Source: Yponomeuta sedellus (lineage: Eukaryota > Arthropoda > Insecta > Lepidoptera > Yponomeutidae). From it: DNA of 64,000 nucleotides. Positions within the stretch are counted from its first letter, which is position 1. Every line of letters begins with the position of its first letter. Positions 1 through 18,560 of this stretch are shown one piece after another. The translations under genes and the position numbers were made by a program. A model generated the notes under the pieces. That model was not told the DNA's origin. It saw only the letters and a list, made by a program, of their open reading frames with translations, and did not search any database. The DNA lies in assembly GCA_934045075.1 (NCBI GenBank), contig OW203721.1, positions 14,044,678 to 14,108,677 on the forward strand, read 5' to 3'.

Positions 1-228
1 TAAAAATATTGCACATTAAAAGTATTTTTATAACTTAAACAATTATTATTTTGAAGTTATTAAGTAAGTCTTAAAGCTGTTGGTTTTCCAATTACAAGTA
101 AATAAATATTCGGTATCCGATCTAGATGCATTCCTACAAAAAATGCTCATCCTCGGAGCATCCTACAAGACATGGAGATCCCAGGGATTGTTCTGATGCC
201 AAAATGGGTTTGGGGAAGGGCGTAAGTC

Positions 229-489
229 CAGTTAGTTAGACCTGAGATTTCCGCACTTAGCTTCATAGTTGGGCCATTGTACGTAGCAAGCGCTGAGGTA
301 CGCTAACACCTCAGACACTAGAGTTTCCTTACGATGTTTTTCTTCACAGTCAGCGAGTAGTATTGCTATAATTTCACAAATGTACATAACTTAGAAAACA
401 AAGTCATTGGTACATGCCGGGGTTCGAACCCACGACCTCCAGATTGAGAAGCCGGAGTTCTACACCGCTCCGCTACCACCGCTCTGGGG
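229..489 (-). mobile_element. tRNA-derived SINE, family A, copy 1
   Basis: The minus strand carries an A box (TAGCGGAGCGG) and B box (GGTTCGAACCC) in a tRNA-like head, then a body and a short (CTAA)n tail. It is flanked by the target-site duplication GGCGTAAGTC at 219-228 and 491-500. Confidence 0.85.
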
Positions 490-499
490 GGGCGTAAGT

Positions 500-3400
500 C
501 TATTAAAGTTTTCAATGCATTTAGGTAAAGCCAGTTTTTGCAAAAACTGTCAGAGCCATCTCTCAATCGCATGATCTTAGGGTCCGTAGCAAAAAATCCA
601 AGACTATTGCATAATGCTAAAAACGGCCGTTTTTGGGGAAGGGACTAACTGATTCCAGGTCCGTAATCAGATCTTACAATCTCGGCCGAGGGTCCCTAAG
701 ATTAGTCGAACAGTTTTTGCGAAAGCAGAGAGCTGAAATAGAAGATATATTTTTTTCCAATGGTGGCGTTAAAGTAAAGTCGCTACTGCATGAAGGTCCT
801 TAACATCAGGTAGACCGCTACAGACATTTTGTGGCTACTAAAATCATACATTACTTAAACATTTTTTGCATCCTGAACATCAAATTAGTAAATGATGGTT
901 CAGTCTTATTTTTTACACGACATGGTAAGATACGTGATAACAGTTTTAAGTTCTGAAGACTAAAAGATTTTACTAGGTCAGTCGTTATATTTTTACAGAA
1001 TCTAAGATTCTTGAAGGTTCCTGACCGACGCAAAATTTATAGATTTTAATGTACCTAAATTCATTTAGTTCTACTCTAAAATGCACGCCATATATTTTTT
1101 TACTTACGTATATTATGTTTCTGAAATTATTTTTTTAGTACAACCAATCTTCGTCTATTTAGCAATGATTTGGTAATTTTGTTTAAATTTCATTTCTTTA
1201 GGTACATAATTAAAAAAAAGGGTCAAAACTTTTCTATACTTATAATTTAAAATTGTTGATTTTGTATTTAATATAAAAACATACAAAAGTTTCCGTGGCT
1301 GATTAGAAATCCTGTTAAAAAGACACAAGTCCTTATGCTATCATAAGTTTGTATTTGTGTAATGGTTTTATTAAGTATTTTGGCAGTGCTGGTTAGTGTA
1401 AGAGCCTACTTTTAATGCAGTATTTAGCGAAACATTTATAGTTGGTGTGGTATTCATTGCAATCTTTTGGAATTATCCGTACATCAAAAGCGTCACTCAT
1501 ACATATATATCACTTAGGTACCACATACACATAGCGCATACCCTAATGTCTGAAAAAAGTACTACCATGTTACCGAATGGCGATGCTTCAATATCATTAT
1601 TTGCATAGGTACCCATTTGAGAACATACAATCGGAACGGGCAGCATGACGGCGCGAGTCGTGCTTTTTGTCGCGTTTATACCTCAGGATTTGATGATTAA
1701 TGAACGAGTTTTGACATTTGAGCGCGTCATGCTATATGTGCGGAAAAGCTCGGATAAGGCAAAAACCTTAGGTATCTTATTCGCTTATAGCGCGGGATGC
1801 GTGCTGGTATAGGCGCCGCCAGTAGAGTGCAAGGGAGTGCACTATAAGAAAAGAAAAGTCATAATTTTGTCTGAATTGGAGGCGTCTAGCTTCTAGTTCA
1901 AATTTGTTCAAAATCTTGTCCATAAATTCTGTATCCTTATCTACACTTTTCCTGTGAATACTGAGCATTCTCGTGCCGCTTTACGCAGGCGTAAGCCTTA
2001 GGTGTCTAAAGATTCATCAAAGTTTAGTCCCCTCCCATCCACGATCTTATAAAATGAATTTCATGAAGCCAGTGCGTCGAAATGCCACATAATAGTCGCT
2101 TGAGACTGCGTAGCTTCATTAATAATTTATATTAAGTATAAATACATATGCGTCTCCCTGCAAATAATTCTGGGGGCGCCCATGCATTTGATTTGTATAT
2201 TTGTGCGCAGGTGATTGACGGGGTAAAAATAATGATTTTTTTTGTTTTATTTTCAACATATTATTACAAGTTTTAAGTGCGCTTGAGGTCAACAAGGGCA
2301 GGCGATATCCCGGGAATTTGGCGTCGTGAAAAAATATTCAATTAGGAAGACTACGACATTGGCCCACGGGAATCTCATAAAATGGCAGTTATTTGCGATT
2401 TATTTGGTGTCCTTTTACCAAATATTTTAATCCTATGTTTTTTGTTGTTACGCGAACATTAACATTACGCGATTCATTTATTGAGAGGTCACAAAAAAAA
2501 ATTATGGTAGGTACCTACGTACTTTTAGTTTAATATTTGAGCGCATTTTGAACAAGTGTACATAGTATCTAGTAATTTAAGTAACTACCTACTTAAATGT
2601 AGTTATATTTTGCGTTACTTAAAAAGTAGGTACCTAAACCTGTACCTGATTGTGTAAGTATCGTAAAAATTAACGAGTCTTACACGTTTTAGTATTTAAA
2701 ATTTTCGTAAGTCCAATAATTTGATTACAAAATTATGCTTAGCACATTATTAACTACAATTAATAATTACTTTAAGAAACAAGTCATCCAGTAAATTTTC
2801 CCTAAAAATATCACGGCTACACGACGAGAATCGACCCAATGAAGTGCTAGTAGGTACTCAATCATTATTTTAAATAATTATTATTATCTCAAATATCTAC
2901 AGACAAATAATATTTACTTCGTCAATAAAAATTAAATTAGTAATTAAAAGAAAACTAAAAAATATAAATAAAATAATGTTGTGATGAAACGAAAATTCAG
3001 ACGCAAGACAGGTAAGTTTTAGTGATTACACAACATTATTCAATATTATTGGAATTATAGAAAAGTGATTGAAAAATACGACGTGCAAAAAATATCTTAG
3101 ATGCTAGAGCAAAACAACCCCCAGAGTCATTCATAGAGTACGAACTTCTGGACAATAATATTTTTAAAACTGAAACAGCGATCGCACAATATTAAATTTA
3201 TCAATAACAAACGACGACGTCGGAATGAAACGAGCAAATTTTTCGGGCGCCATAAAAATCAACGCTCGGCAAAACAAACATTGCATACTTTGCATACATA
3301 TTACAATAAGATAGTAGAGCTTAGTAATAATATAAAACCTAATACAAAAATTAATAGACATACATCTTAATCCAGCTTTAATACGGATATTGCGTGACTG

Positions 3401-3711
3401 CCAAATAAATCTACGTGAAAATAAATATTAGTTTGTTCAGCTTTTAATGACTGCTGGCGGTCAAGTCGAAATTTTAACGATGTCTTAAACTTCGTTGCCG
3501 AACTTTCCACAATAAGAAAGAACTCGTACTAAAGCTGGATCGCGATTCAGGTAACGTGACGCACATCCAAAACTAATTCTAACACGATCGCGCTCGGCGT
3601 TCGGTGGGACAAACGGCGGCCGAGCGGATTACATACCAATAAATTATATGTCACGTCTAAAAATGCAGGTTACAATAGAGCACGGATCCGGCGGCGCGGG
3701 AGCACGACCAA
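500..3711. other. no gene recognised; AT-rich unique-looking DNA
   Basis: Downstream of luna. Only short chance open frames and AT-rich runs are seen, plus a 16-bp palindrome AAAAACGGCCGTTTTT near 613-628. Confidence 0.5.
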
Positions 3712-3869
3712 GGGACTGTCTCATACAACGATAATTCTAGGTTTTCTAAGAAAATTCGATTTACATTGCGAGTTTCGTCGATTAACCCAAAAACAAGTGA
3801 GCTCTGCCTCGCAATGTACGTCGATTTGTGATAGTAAACTATAAATTGAAGTTTTATGAAACTCAGCCC
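3712..3869. mobile_element. eroded MITE, family J
   Basis: The ends are inverted (GGGACTGTCTCATA.. against ..TTATGAAACTCAGCCC) and the interior matches the family copies at 25231, 30043 and 44395. Confidence 0.6.
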
Positions 3870-4678
3870 ATTACCTTGAGTCTAATAAGCACATAGTTGC
3901 TCCATTGAATTATATTAGCACGATAAAAGCTGTGATTGGCCTTTATTAATGTACCAAGCAATTCAATGTTATTCCAATGGTATAATCTGTGTAAATTAAA
4001 TAGACATCTCCCGCGAGTGACATAGGGTCATACCATTGGAATGCGATTGTTTATTAGACTACGAATAGGGTCAATGAAGTTATCGTTACCGTACAAATAT
4101 CACTTTATTGAACAACTACGCATTTTAGAGACGTGTCCCCAGGTCGAAAAGAAATGACGGAGCCACGACGTCAAAATTCGTGGTAGAGTTGAAGTTGTCT
4201 GCTTCTTTGCTTTTACCCTTACATCTATCGCCCGCATAGACTATTTAATGGTCATAAAACACTTGTTAACTTTTGAAAAATGTGGCCAAACCACTGTAAA
4301 TTTATTTTTAAAGTTTAATCACTAAAATTAAATTTAAAGTTATTATAATAAATTTAAATTAATTTTAAAGTATCTTGACTTTCCCTTTAACAAGTAAAGT
4401 TGTTATTTAAAATAACACAATTTCATACACTACTAATCCAATGCAGTTTAATTCTGCATTACCACAGACTATTTCCACAGCATTTGAGGAAAACGGCGTT
4501 TTAAGAAATCGTTGTCATATAAAAAACACTGTCACTATATGAAAATTAAAAAATTCTAAAAGCTCCGTAATTTTATTGTCTAGAAATTTGTTTTCAAAAG
4601 TTAGCTGGATTTTATTCCATTATTATAACCATAGAATGCTCGAGCGAGAGGTGTGTGCAGGGACAGGAATGAGCCTTA

Positions 4679-4874
4679 GACGTCGTTTACACGTTCAGTC
4701 TGGCGTCAGTAAATTCCATCAGTCTAGTTAGACTGACTGCAGACTAATCGTCTATTCAGTAAACCAGACTGACGGATAGTCGAATATTTTGATGCTTCAC
4801 CAGTCTGGCATCAATCCGAGCTTGATCAAAGCCACGGACTGAACTGACGCCAGACTGAACGCGTAAACTCCGTC
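4679..4874. mobile_element. MITE-like element with long terminal inverted repeats
   Basis: Arms of about 32 bp containing GTTTAC.CGTTCAGTCTGG and GCGTCAGT face each other at both ends. The interior repeats CAGTCTGG/CCAGACTG motifs, so the whole element folds on itself. No transposase is present. Superfamily not assigned. Confidence 0.7.
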
Positions 4875-4879
4875 TCAAA

Positions 4880-7548
4880 GGCAAGCTGCAACGTCACAAT
4901 AAAGTTAATCACTAGTGACCAAATATTGTTAACGTCGTGTGTAAGGTCCGCACCGCCGGCCGCTGGCGATGGCACAACAATGGCGCGGCGCTAAGCGAAC
5001 GCGCAACATAAAAAACCTCTCTGTACATAAAGCCTACAAAAACATTTTACATAATAAACAACGGCAAATATAAAATATTGTTCTCTTAATGCAACAATTA
5101 AAAGTAATCGTAACAGTAATAATCCCGAGGCCGGTGCCGAAATATAAAGATACATTACTTACACATTTTCGATTTTAATGTGTCTCTTGTTTAAAGCATT
5201 AGGTGCGATGAGGGTTTGACTCTAGCTAAGTGACGTAGTCTCATGGTGACGTCACATAGCAGCTTCTTTGGCATGCAGCTCACTGCACATGACCCGCCCC
5301 GCCCGAGCGTCCGCCCTTGACACACAATCATCTGTAGCACTAAGCAAATCACAACTCTCTCAATTCCGTACATTTAATTTATAAAATCACACAACCTAAT
5401 AAAATTGTCAGATACAAAATAACTGTTCTGAGGGGCGAACGCTCGGGTAGCTATTTTTGTTGGAATAAATAGGAACGTTTAAATTGTTTGTTTCAATGGG
5501 TGACGAGTGTGTTTTTCCGTCGACATTAAGGTGTTTTGAAATTTTATCGCAACAGACATGAAGAATTAACTTCTTGGATCTCTTTTTCCGACTGAGCATA
5601 ACATAATTTATTCGAAAACGAATTAAGTCTTGTGGCAGATTCGTCCATTCATAATAATTAGTCCCTTGCTGCAGTTACATATCTAATCTTTTGGCCTTAG
5701 CCATTGGATTTGTTATGGTAACGTACTGTAGCACGGAGTTAACACTTTCGCTGCTGTTCAGTTCTTGTTCGTAATGGCGACTGATAAATTCCGCATTTTA
5801 GTTTATATAAAATGTATTAACTGAAATAATAATTTAATATATAACTTAGTATATTGGTAGAGAAACATTTAATCTCTTCCTCTCCTGATTTAGAAAATAA
5901 TATTACATATCTACTGTTATATTCAAGGTCATGACTAAGGAGGAATTTTCTTGATTTTCTTATTAAACAAAATATAAGTTAGTATATAAAAGTGAAATTA
6001 GATCCAAAGTTTCCTTATTTAAATTTACCAGTACCTATCACCATATATTTTAAAAGTCATCAACAATAAACAAAGCGAAGCAAGGGATGCTAGTGAAAGC
6101 AGCCTTAAGAAGATTCGAGATGCATGCGCAGCTAACTCTTTGAACGGCAGCGAAAGTGTACTATTGGTCCTTATTTCTACGCGTACACTATTGTTCAGTA
6201 CAAATCCAATAGACTGGTCGGATAAAAATTTTATCATGCAATTGACATAAGCGCATTTAGTCTCAGGACGTCAATGAAATAAAAACATTTTCTATCCGAC
6301 TACCTATTGCAATTGTCATTGACCAACAATTATTTAATTTAAGTACAGTGCTGCCAAGATTTGTCAACGGTTCCTGAACTGTGGACTAGAGTAAATATTC
6401 ACTTCAATATGTCTGTCTCGTTCTTTTTTGAGAAATATAAAGAGATACATCGACAACGCGTAACACTGTACAACGAAACTACTCTGTGAAGTTTTATGGT
6501 GAAAAATTACAGTCAGATAGATAGAGGCGCAACATACACATTCTGTGAAGCAAAATGGAAGATGCATGGCGGCGTCTCAACATGCTAAAGGCGTAAGTAA
6601 ATTCGCAGTTCAGAAACCGGCAGATAGATGAGTTTAAAACCTCACTGTGGAGAATGACTTACGCATTACGCGCGCTAAATCGATATTCTTTTAAACATAA
6701 TGCTATGCTGCCCCAGGTAGTCTACCACTTTTTTACGAGTAAAAAGTATTAGGACTACAATGGAACAGAGTGCGCGTAATGGTATATCCTCTTTACAACT
6801 GGCCGTTAAAGTGACGGCACGATTTTAAACTAAAAATGTCCTTAAATACTTACGAAGATAGAGACTATAATTCGAGTACAAAAAATGCCTGCTACCGTGA
6901 CGTTATTGTGGGCCGCCCGTCGGCCGCACGTTGCGGCAGCTGGGATTTTTTTGCGTTGGTATAAGAGTCTCTAACCTACAATTTAGGGCTTATTTTAGTT
7001 TGAAAAGTGGATGTCGCTGGCCTGTTGTAATGTATATAGCCCTAACTCAACAGCAAAGCTCTACCAGAAGTATTGAAACTCCCTTTGAAATTCCCTTCTC
7101 ACCGCTCTGAAACTATGGCAGTAGCACTTTATACGAGTAGAATTTCGGTGCGACATTCTTTTGTTTTCCCGCGATGACAGCTGTTTTCCGCTGAATTCAA
7201 ACTCATTTGTTATATTGTAATTGTAAGTAAGTAGCAATTACGTTCTGGAAAAAAAGTGGCAGGTGATCTCCAAAACACGACTAGGTACATAGTTTAATTT
7301 TTTAAGGTGATAAAACCGTTTAACATTACGTTCGTCTTGGAAAAATAATAATGAGTATATGTATATAAAAAATATTGTTGTTTTGCTTTGTTCATTTTTT
7401 TACTCGTACCACATACCTGCAGCCGTACTTTTTTGCCGTATCCAAATACCTACTTATAGTACACAGAAAACTCAATTTTGGAAAGTAACAGTAAAATAAA
7501 AACCTACGCGACATCGTTTCATCCGAGAGAATTAACAATCTGTCGCAA
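4880..7548. other. no gene recognised downstream of luna
   Basis: Short chance open frames only. There is a GC-rich patch near 4945-5000 and a CRE-type octamer TGACGTCA at 5247-5254. Confidence 0.45.
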
Positions 7549-7725
7549 CCCTAATAGTGCTTTGTGATGGCTGATTGAGGGTAGCCTGAAACCTTATCAG
7601 CCGAAGATGCGAACGAGTACCAGCCATCAGTCTTCTCGTGACCACGATGACTGTAACGTCGTCGAAACTTCGAGGTAAAATAGCAATAAATTACTACGCG
7701 ATTAAGCCCCGAAAATATTCTAACT
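7549..7725. mobile_element. MITE, family N, one terminus degraded
   Basis: Interior and right end (TTAAGCCCCGAAAATATT) match the complete copy at 34951-35145; the left inverted repeat is lost. Confidence 0.75.
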
Positions 7726-7784
7726 AAGAATTAACAATAATCCACAACAAACGCGTAAAGACGCTGGTTATTTTTTTAGAACTT

Positions 7785-7790
7785 TTTATT
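7785..7790 (-). terminator. candidate luna polyadenylation signal
   Basis: AATAAA on the minus strand about 550 nt after the luna stop, the first I noticed. A genomic A-run lies just upstream in transcript sense. Other signals further along could be used, so the 3' UTR end is not fixed. Confidence 0.2.
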
Positions 7791-7889
7791 GCCAAAAAAA
7801 AAAAGAAAACTTGTCTTATTATTTTAATCAACTACCAACATGTTATAAAAAAATATATGTTGACTTAATACAAGAATTACGTGTGATTT

Positions 7890-8040
7890 CATTTCGAAGG
7901 GTCCGATTATCACTGGGAGTCGCATACATTTGTATACACGGTCTCGGGCTGGATTTATGTGACGTCCTTGCCTGTTTACCACAGGACAAGGCATCCCAGT
8001 TCTGGACCCGTACAAGTAATTGTAAAATTATGTTGGGTGG
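7890..8040 (+). mobile_element. probable family I SINE fragment in the luna 3' flank
   Basis: Its reverse complement resembles the body of the SINEs near 26790, 30204 and 34110 (aggcaa-gacgtcaca region). A 96-codon open frame over it (7811-8101) resembles no known protein and is not called. Confidence 0.3.
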
Positions 8041-8339
8041 AACTTATAAAATTCTGTGTGGAAGGAATAAATTAATTATGTTGCCGTATTTTACAGATTA
8101 GCTGTCACTTTGATTTAAGAACGTACCATCACCCTCTACTTTATCTGCATAGTCATCCGTTTCTCCTAAGCAGAACTTTTCCAGATCTGTAATTCAACTT
8201 CAACATTTGTCGTCGGCAACCAAAAGAGGTATGTCACACCGCAAAGGCCCTGTACCGCTGTCAATTCTCCATGTGAAACCCGTAAGTCATATTAAGCCTT
8301 CTTCGTTCCTATTTGGGCGTCGGGGCGCAAAGTCTGGCG

Positions 8340-14116
<5,777 letters not shown>

Positions 14117-14287
14117 CTGGAAATGTAAAGAGTAGTAATTCAGAGAGCTACGCAAAAACAATGGTTGAACACGTGGGGTGGTAATGGGAATTAGGGTGGA
14201 AATACGCAAAAACTATCTAGCTTAGAAATGTTATTTGGATGTTTTGCTAGGTAGTATTTTATCTCCGAACCATTTTTTAATATCTAC

Positions 14288-14341
14288 CAATCTAAGCCTA
14301 CTGAGCTTTTCACGGAAATATCGTTCCATTTCGTAACATAT
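14288..14341 (-). other. duplicated luna exon start, open 54-nt microexon candidate (unit 2)
   Basis: The acceptor tttctag is kept. The reading ICYEMERYFREKLSRLRL is open for 18 codons to a GTAGAT donor at 14287. The phase is 0 at both ends, so inclusion would add 18 residues without shifting the frame. Whether it is spliced is unknown. Confidence 0.45.
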
Positions 14342-14522
14342 CTAGAAATGCCAAGAGTAGTAATTCAGAGAGCTATGAAAAAACAATAGTTGGACACGTG
14401 GGATGATGATGTTAATAAGGGTGGAAATACGTGTGCCGGGATGCAAAAAGTGTCTAGCTAAGCAATGTTCTTTTGATGTTAAGTTAGTGTTCTATCTCCG
14501 AACCAATTTTTTATGTTTATAC

Positions 14523-14576
14523 CAATGCAAGCTTAGCGAGCTCGTCCCGGAGATATCGCTCCATTTCGTAACATGT
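14523..14576 (-). other. duplicated luna exon start, open 54-nt microexon candidate (unit 3)
   Basis: The acceptor tttctag is kept. The reading TCYEMERYLRDELAKLAL is open for 18 codons to a GTATAA donor at 14522. The first ten residues are identical to the real exon. Phase 0 at both ends. Confidence 0.45.
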
Positions 14577-14754
14577 CTAGAAATGCCAAGAGTAATGATT
14601 CAGAGAGTAATGCAAAAACAATGGTTGGATACGTGGAGTGGCAATTGGAATAGGGGTGGAAATACGTGTACCTGGATGCAGAAGGTATCTAGCTAAAAAA
14701 ATATTTTCATGTTTTAAAACTGAAACTATTTTCATTATATCTACCAATGTAAGC

Positions 14755-14798
14755 CTACCGAGCTCCTACCGGAGATATAGCTCCATTTCGTAACATGT
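14755..14798 (-). pseudogene. decayed luna exon-start duplicate (unit 4)
   Basis: The acceptor AG has become AA (tttctaa before ACATGT). The reading TCYEMELYLR ends at an in-frame TAG. Confidence 0.6.
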
Positions 14799-14964
14799 TT
14801 AGAAATGCCAAGAGTAGTGATTCAGATATACGTGGGGTGGTAATAGGAATAAGGGTGGAAATACCTGTGCCTGGATGCAAAAAGTGTCTTGCTAAGCAAT
14901 GTTCTTTTGATGTTAAGTTAGTGTTCTATCTCCGAACCAATTTTATGTTCCTACCAATGTAAGC

Positions 14965-15008
14965 TTACCGGGCTCCTACCGGAGATATCGCTCCAAATCG
15001 TAATATGT
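14965..15008 (-). pseudogene. decayed luna exon-start duplicate (unit 5)
   Basis: The acceptor AG is kept (tttctag). The reading TYYDLERYLR ends at a TAG at the same codon as in unit 4. This is the unit furthest from the real exon. Confidence 0.6.
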
Positions 15009-15182
15009 CTAGAAATGCCAAGAGTAGTGATTCAGAGAGAATGCAAAAACAATAGTTGAATACGTGGGATGGTTATGGGAATAGGGGTGCAAATATGTGT
15101 TCTTGGACGTAAAAAGTATCTAGGTAAGCAATGTCATCTTTGAAACCAATTTATATATATATCTACCAATGTAAGTCTACCA

Positions 15183-16904
15183 TATTTGCACGGGTTAGGA
15201 CAGCCGAATTTTGATATTAACGTATCTCCCTATTTATTGACTGACGGAACATTTGATTAAATGATTTGCAGTATTTACTCAGCTCGGTACGTGACCAGTT
15301 AACACGGCAAGCTGTTATGTCAACTTGTATGCTATCGTGTACCTACTCTCTAAACAGTTGCGGTAGGGGCCACTCCGCAACATAAAAGTTAAGGTTGTTC
15401 AGCCGCAGACTCTACCGGCAGCCTTTATTTGTTGGGACGACTGTATAATTTACACCTTATTGCTTTGACCCTGTGACGTAGCGTGGGTTGCAGTCGCCCG
15501 GGGCGGAAGAAAATTTTGCCGCCGTCTCATTATTCCAGACAAAACAGTTAACTGGATTTTGCTATTTTGTCAAACAACAAGTTGGATTTTTGTGTACCTA
15601 GTTCTTAATCATTACAAATGTATCAAAATATCAAAAGTCCCCATTGATCTCACGTGTGCGTTGTTTTTTTTTTATACGAGTTTAACCCCCAGTTTCTTGT
15701 ACACTAATAATTTGTCAATCTACTGTTAACAGCTGTAATATTTTTTTTGTATGCACTTTGTTCTTGTTTTGGCCAAGTGATAGGTTCGAATTTCAAATGC
15801 GACAAAATGAAATATGTAGTTCAAACATTGACCCGTCTGCCCCCGCCATATTACACATTTGCTTTTACCGCGACTAATTATACGTCAGATCGATTATGTG
15901 TATTTTTCCGGGAAAAATATGCATCCAAACTTAAGGCGCTTTGGAGTGAGACATGCTTATTTAAGAAAATTATTAAACTAACTGTAAATAGACTTATGAT
16001 TAATTTTGTATGGACAGTAAAGCCTCCATGAAATGTCTATGTAATTGCGTGCTTCTCGTAACACTAGGTAGGTACACCGGTGCGTTCCGTGCCGACCTGA
16101 CACGGTTTAAGTTGCCGGACCAGTGAGCAAAAATGTCATCTACCGCGAGGTATTTAGATAGCTACATACCTACGCTGGACATCAGACAGCGGATGGCAAT
16201 GGGTATATAAGGCGAGTAAAAACTGGGGAACCTATTCTCGCCCGAATTGAAAGCGTAGACGCAAAATATTCGAAGAATTGACAACATTTCAATTTCTTAG
16301 CATACGTATTTTACTGTCTTAAAGGAAACTAGATACGAAATAAAACGACTTATATTTTTTTATTTTCGGAAATTCGATGATTTTCATTCATAATTTTCTG
16401 TTGGAATTTCGTCTTATTCTAAAAGGACGTAAGCACCAAATCACGTCACACATAAGGCATGATTATAATAACACTTTTGCCGCCTTTTTAAAACCATTGG
16501 AATTAAGGAAAGGAAAGTACTTTCTCCGACATGACATTTGAATGAAATTTAAAATTACATCTGTCATATCATTTTTAATAGAAGCAACGGTACCTGCTTA
16601 TTCCACCGTATGTGTGACGTCATCACACAATTTTTGGTTTTTATTTATTTTCTCTAAAATTAAGCAATAATAAAAATTCAAATATTTTTTTCGTAATCAA
16701 GATAGCTAAATAAAGAAAGGGTATTTTTAGTTTTGCGCGTTGTAAAATATGAAATGTTGTCAATTAGACATTTGTCGCATGAAAATCAGTTTCAGGTATT
16801 CTCACAAAGTCGTATACGGAAATTTGCTCGTAAATTTCGCTTGCTTTGAGGTGTAATAATGTCGTAATCAAAATCATACTTGGCTGTCGTTCGGCTTTTT
16901 ATGT
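15183..16904. other. no feature recognised; luna upstream intron or flank
   Basis: Unique-looking DNA, probably luna intron 1. It contains one CRE-type octamer at 16615-16622 within TGTGTGACGTCATCACAC. A 94-codon plus frame at 15747-16031 has no recognisable domain. Confidence 0.45.
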
Positions 16905-17345
16905 AGAACGAAATGAAATGAAAAGGTTTTATTCAAAGTAGCACAGAAACTGCGGCTTAATGAACGTTACAATTCAAACTAGGTGTCCATTTCAAAATCT
17001 AGATCATTTAGGAGAAAAAATGGACAAAAAAACTCCTAACTTAGTCTTTTCAAAAGTCCTTAATTAACATAGTTTACATAATTATTTTAAACATAGAACT
17101 CATACATTTCCAGACCTCATTGTCATCTAAATAATCCTTTATGTTATAGTAGCCCTTTTGGAACAAAGTGTGCTTAACATATTTTTTGAACCGCGATTCA
17201 GGCAAGCTTAATATATCTTCAGGGATTTTATTATAGAAGCGTATACAATGCTCCATGAAGGATGTATTAACCTTTGCCAGCCTAAATAGTGGGAACAAAA
17301 GTTTATGTTTATTTCTAGTATATAGGTACATTGTGTTGGCTACCT
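16905..17345 (-). pseudogene. CR1/Jockey-like LINE, C-terminus of reverse transcriptase and 3' UTR
   Basis: 85 open codons (17331-17074) read TRNKHKLLFPLFRLAKVNTS.. and ..FYNKIPEDILSLP..KGYYNIKDYL. This is the conserved C-terminal tail of lepidopteran Jockey/CR1-type RTs. A short 3' UTR ends in a TTTCA-rich tail near 16908. The fragment is 5' truncated, with no stop inside. It cannot be autonomous. Confidence 0.8.
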
Positions 17346-17374
17346 AAAGTTTTAAAGTTACTGATATTTACCCG

Positions 17375-17419
17375 ACTGCAGCGAAGCCCAAAAGGAGGGT
17401 AATGTGTTTAGTTCGTATG

Positions 17420-17450
<31 letters not shown>

Positions 17451-17590
17451 GTATGTCCGATTCTATGTTCCCTCATAACTCCTTAACCAATGGTCAGATT
17501 TTGTTAAACAAGGTGTCATTCGATTCGGCATCCTTGCGCGGGTGTCATAGGCTATATAAAATCATAATTATGCGATCAGAACCGTGACGA
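17375..17590 (+). repeat. dispersed repeat with internal (GTAT)n tract
   Basis: Starts CCCGACTGCAGCGAAGCCC and contains about ten GTAT units at 17416-17455. The CCCGACTGCAG start recurs inside the foldback arms at 20469-20921. Confidence 0.55.
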
Positions 17591-17689
17591 AAAATAAAAT
17601 TCGTTAAGAAGCTTCGTTAAAGTACAGCTAGGAGCTACTAGATGGCGCTGTTATATTTAGTTTATTGAATTCAAATACTAATTTTATTG

Positions 17690-18560
17690 AACTACCCCTA
17701 ACAGGTGTGAAATATTTAAAACAGAATTTTGCGGATGACGTAGGTTACATAAAATCAGTATTAATAATAGAGAACCAACGGAACATAAAATAACATTTAC
17801 TTCTAAGCAATTAAAGTACTACTTTTAGCCACTTGATGGCGCTGCTATATTTTATTTATTCTAATACATGTGTATACATAATTTCGGCTTTGGTCTACAT
17901 GTAAACAAACCATTTATAGAATCGGTACAAATGCGGAAAGAAATAATTCCTATAAAGTGGTTTGATCCTTCTAGACATTCATTTAATTAGAAAATATAAT
18001 TTTGTTTAACTACGCCTAACACGTGCAAAGTATTTAAAAGAGAATTTTGCGGGTGTCGTTGATTACATAAAATCAGCATTAATAGAGAACAAACGCAACA
18101 CAAATAATATTCACTTCTAAGTAATTAAAGTACTGTAGCATTAGTTCCTCTACCCAACCACAGATGGCGCTGTTTGTGTTCTAAATTGCGGTATGGTTTT
18201 GTCCGAAGGCCCTACATAATATTAAACAAAATTGGATAGTATTTGAGCGTTTGCGAATCACCTCGACCAATACTGACTGACCACTAATAATTGGCACGAC
18301 TAGTGACGTAGGTAATATACCTCGCTTTGCGCTGTGGTGCGAGTAGTACAGTTGCTGTAATCCTTAGTTTCATATTGCTACAATAAATAGATCCCTAAGT
18401 ACGTGCTGTCGTGCTAAAACAACGTTTCTCTTCTTGTCTGCTGAAACCCTGTCCTGTCCTGTCCATGTAAACAAACCGTCTATAGAAACGGTATTATGTG
18501 CTGAAAGAAATAATGCCTATAAAGTGTTTATTTCTTTCTACGCCATTCGTTTATCTCATT
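17690..18560. repeat. diverged direct repeats (period about 310 bp)
   Basis: 17690-17870 aligns with 18005-18180 (shared aatttgcggatg-like, taaaatcag.attaat and gatggcgctg blocks). 17895-17990 aligns with 18460-18560 (catgtaaacaaacc, gaaagaaataat.cctataaagtg). Old tandem or segmental duplication. Confidence 0.6.

Noticed and set aside
7811..8101. 96-codon plus-strand frame just downstream of luna
   Set aside because: No recognisable domain and it overlaps a probable SINE remnant.
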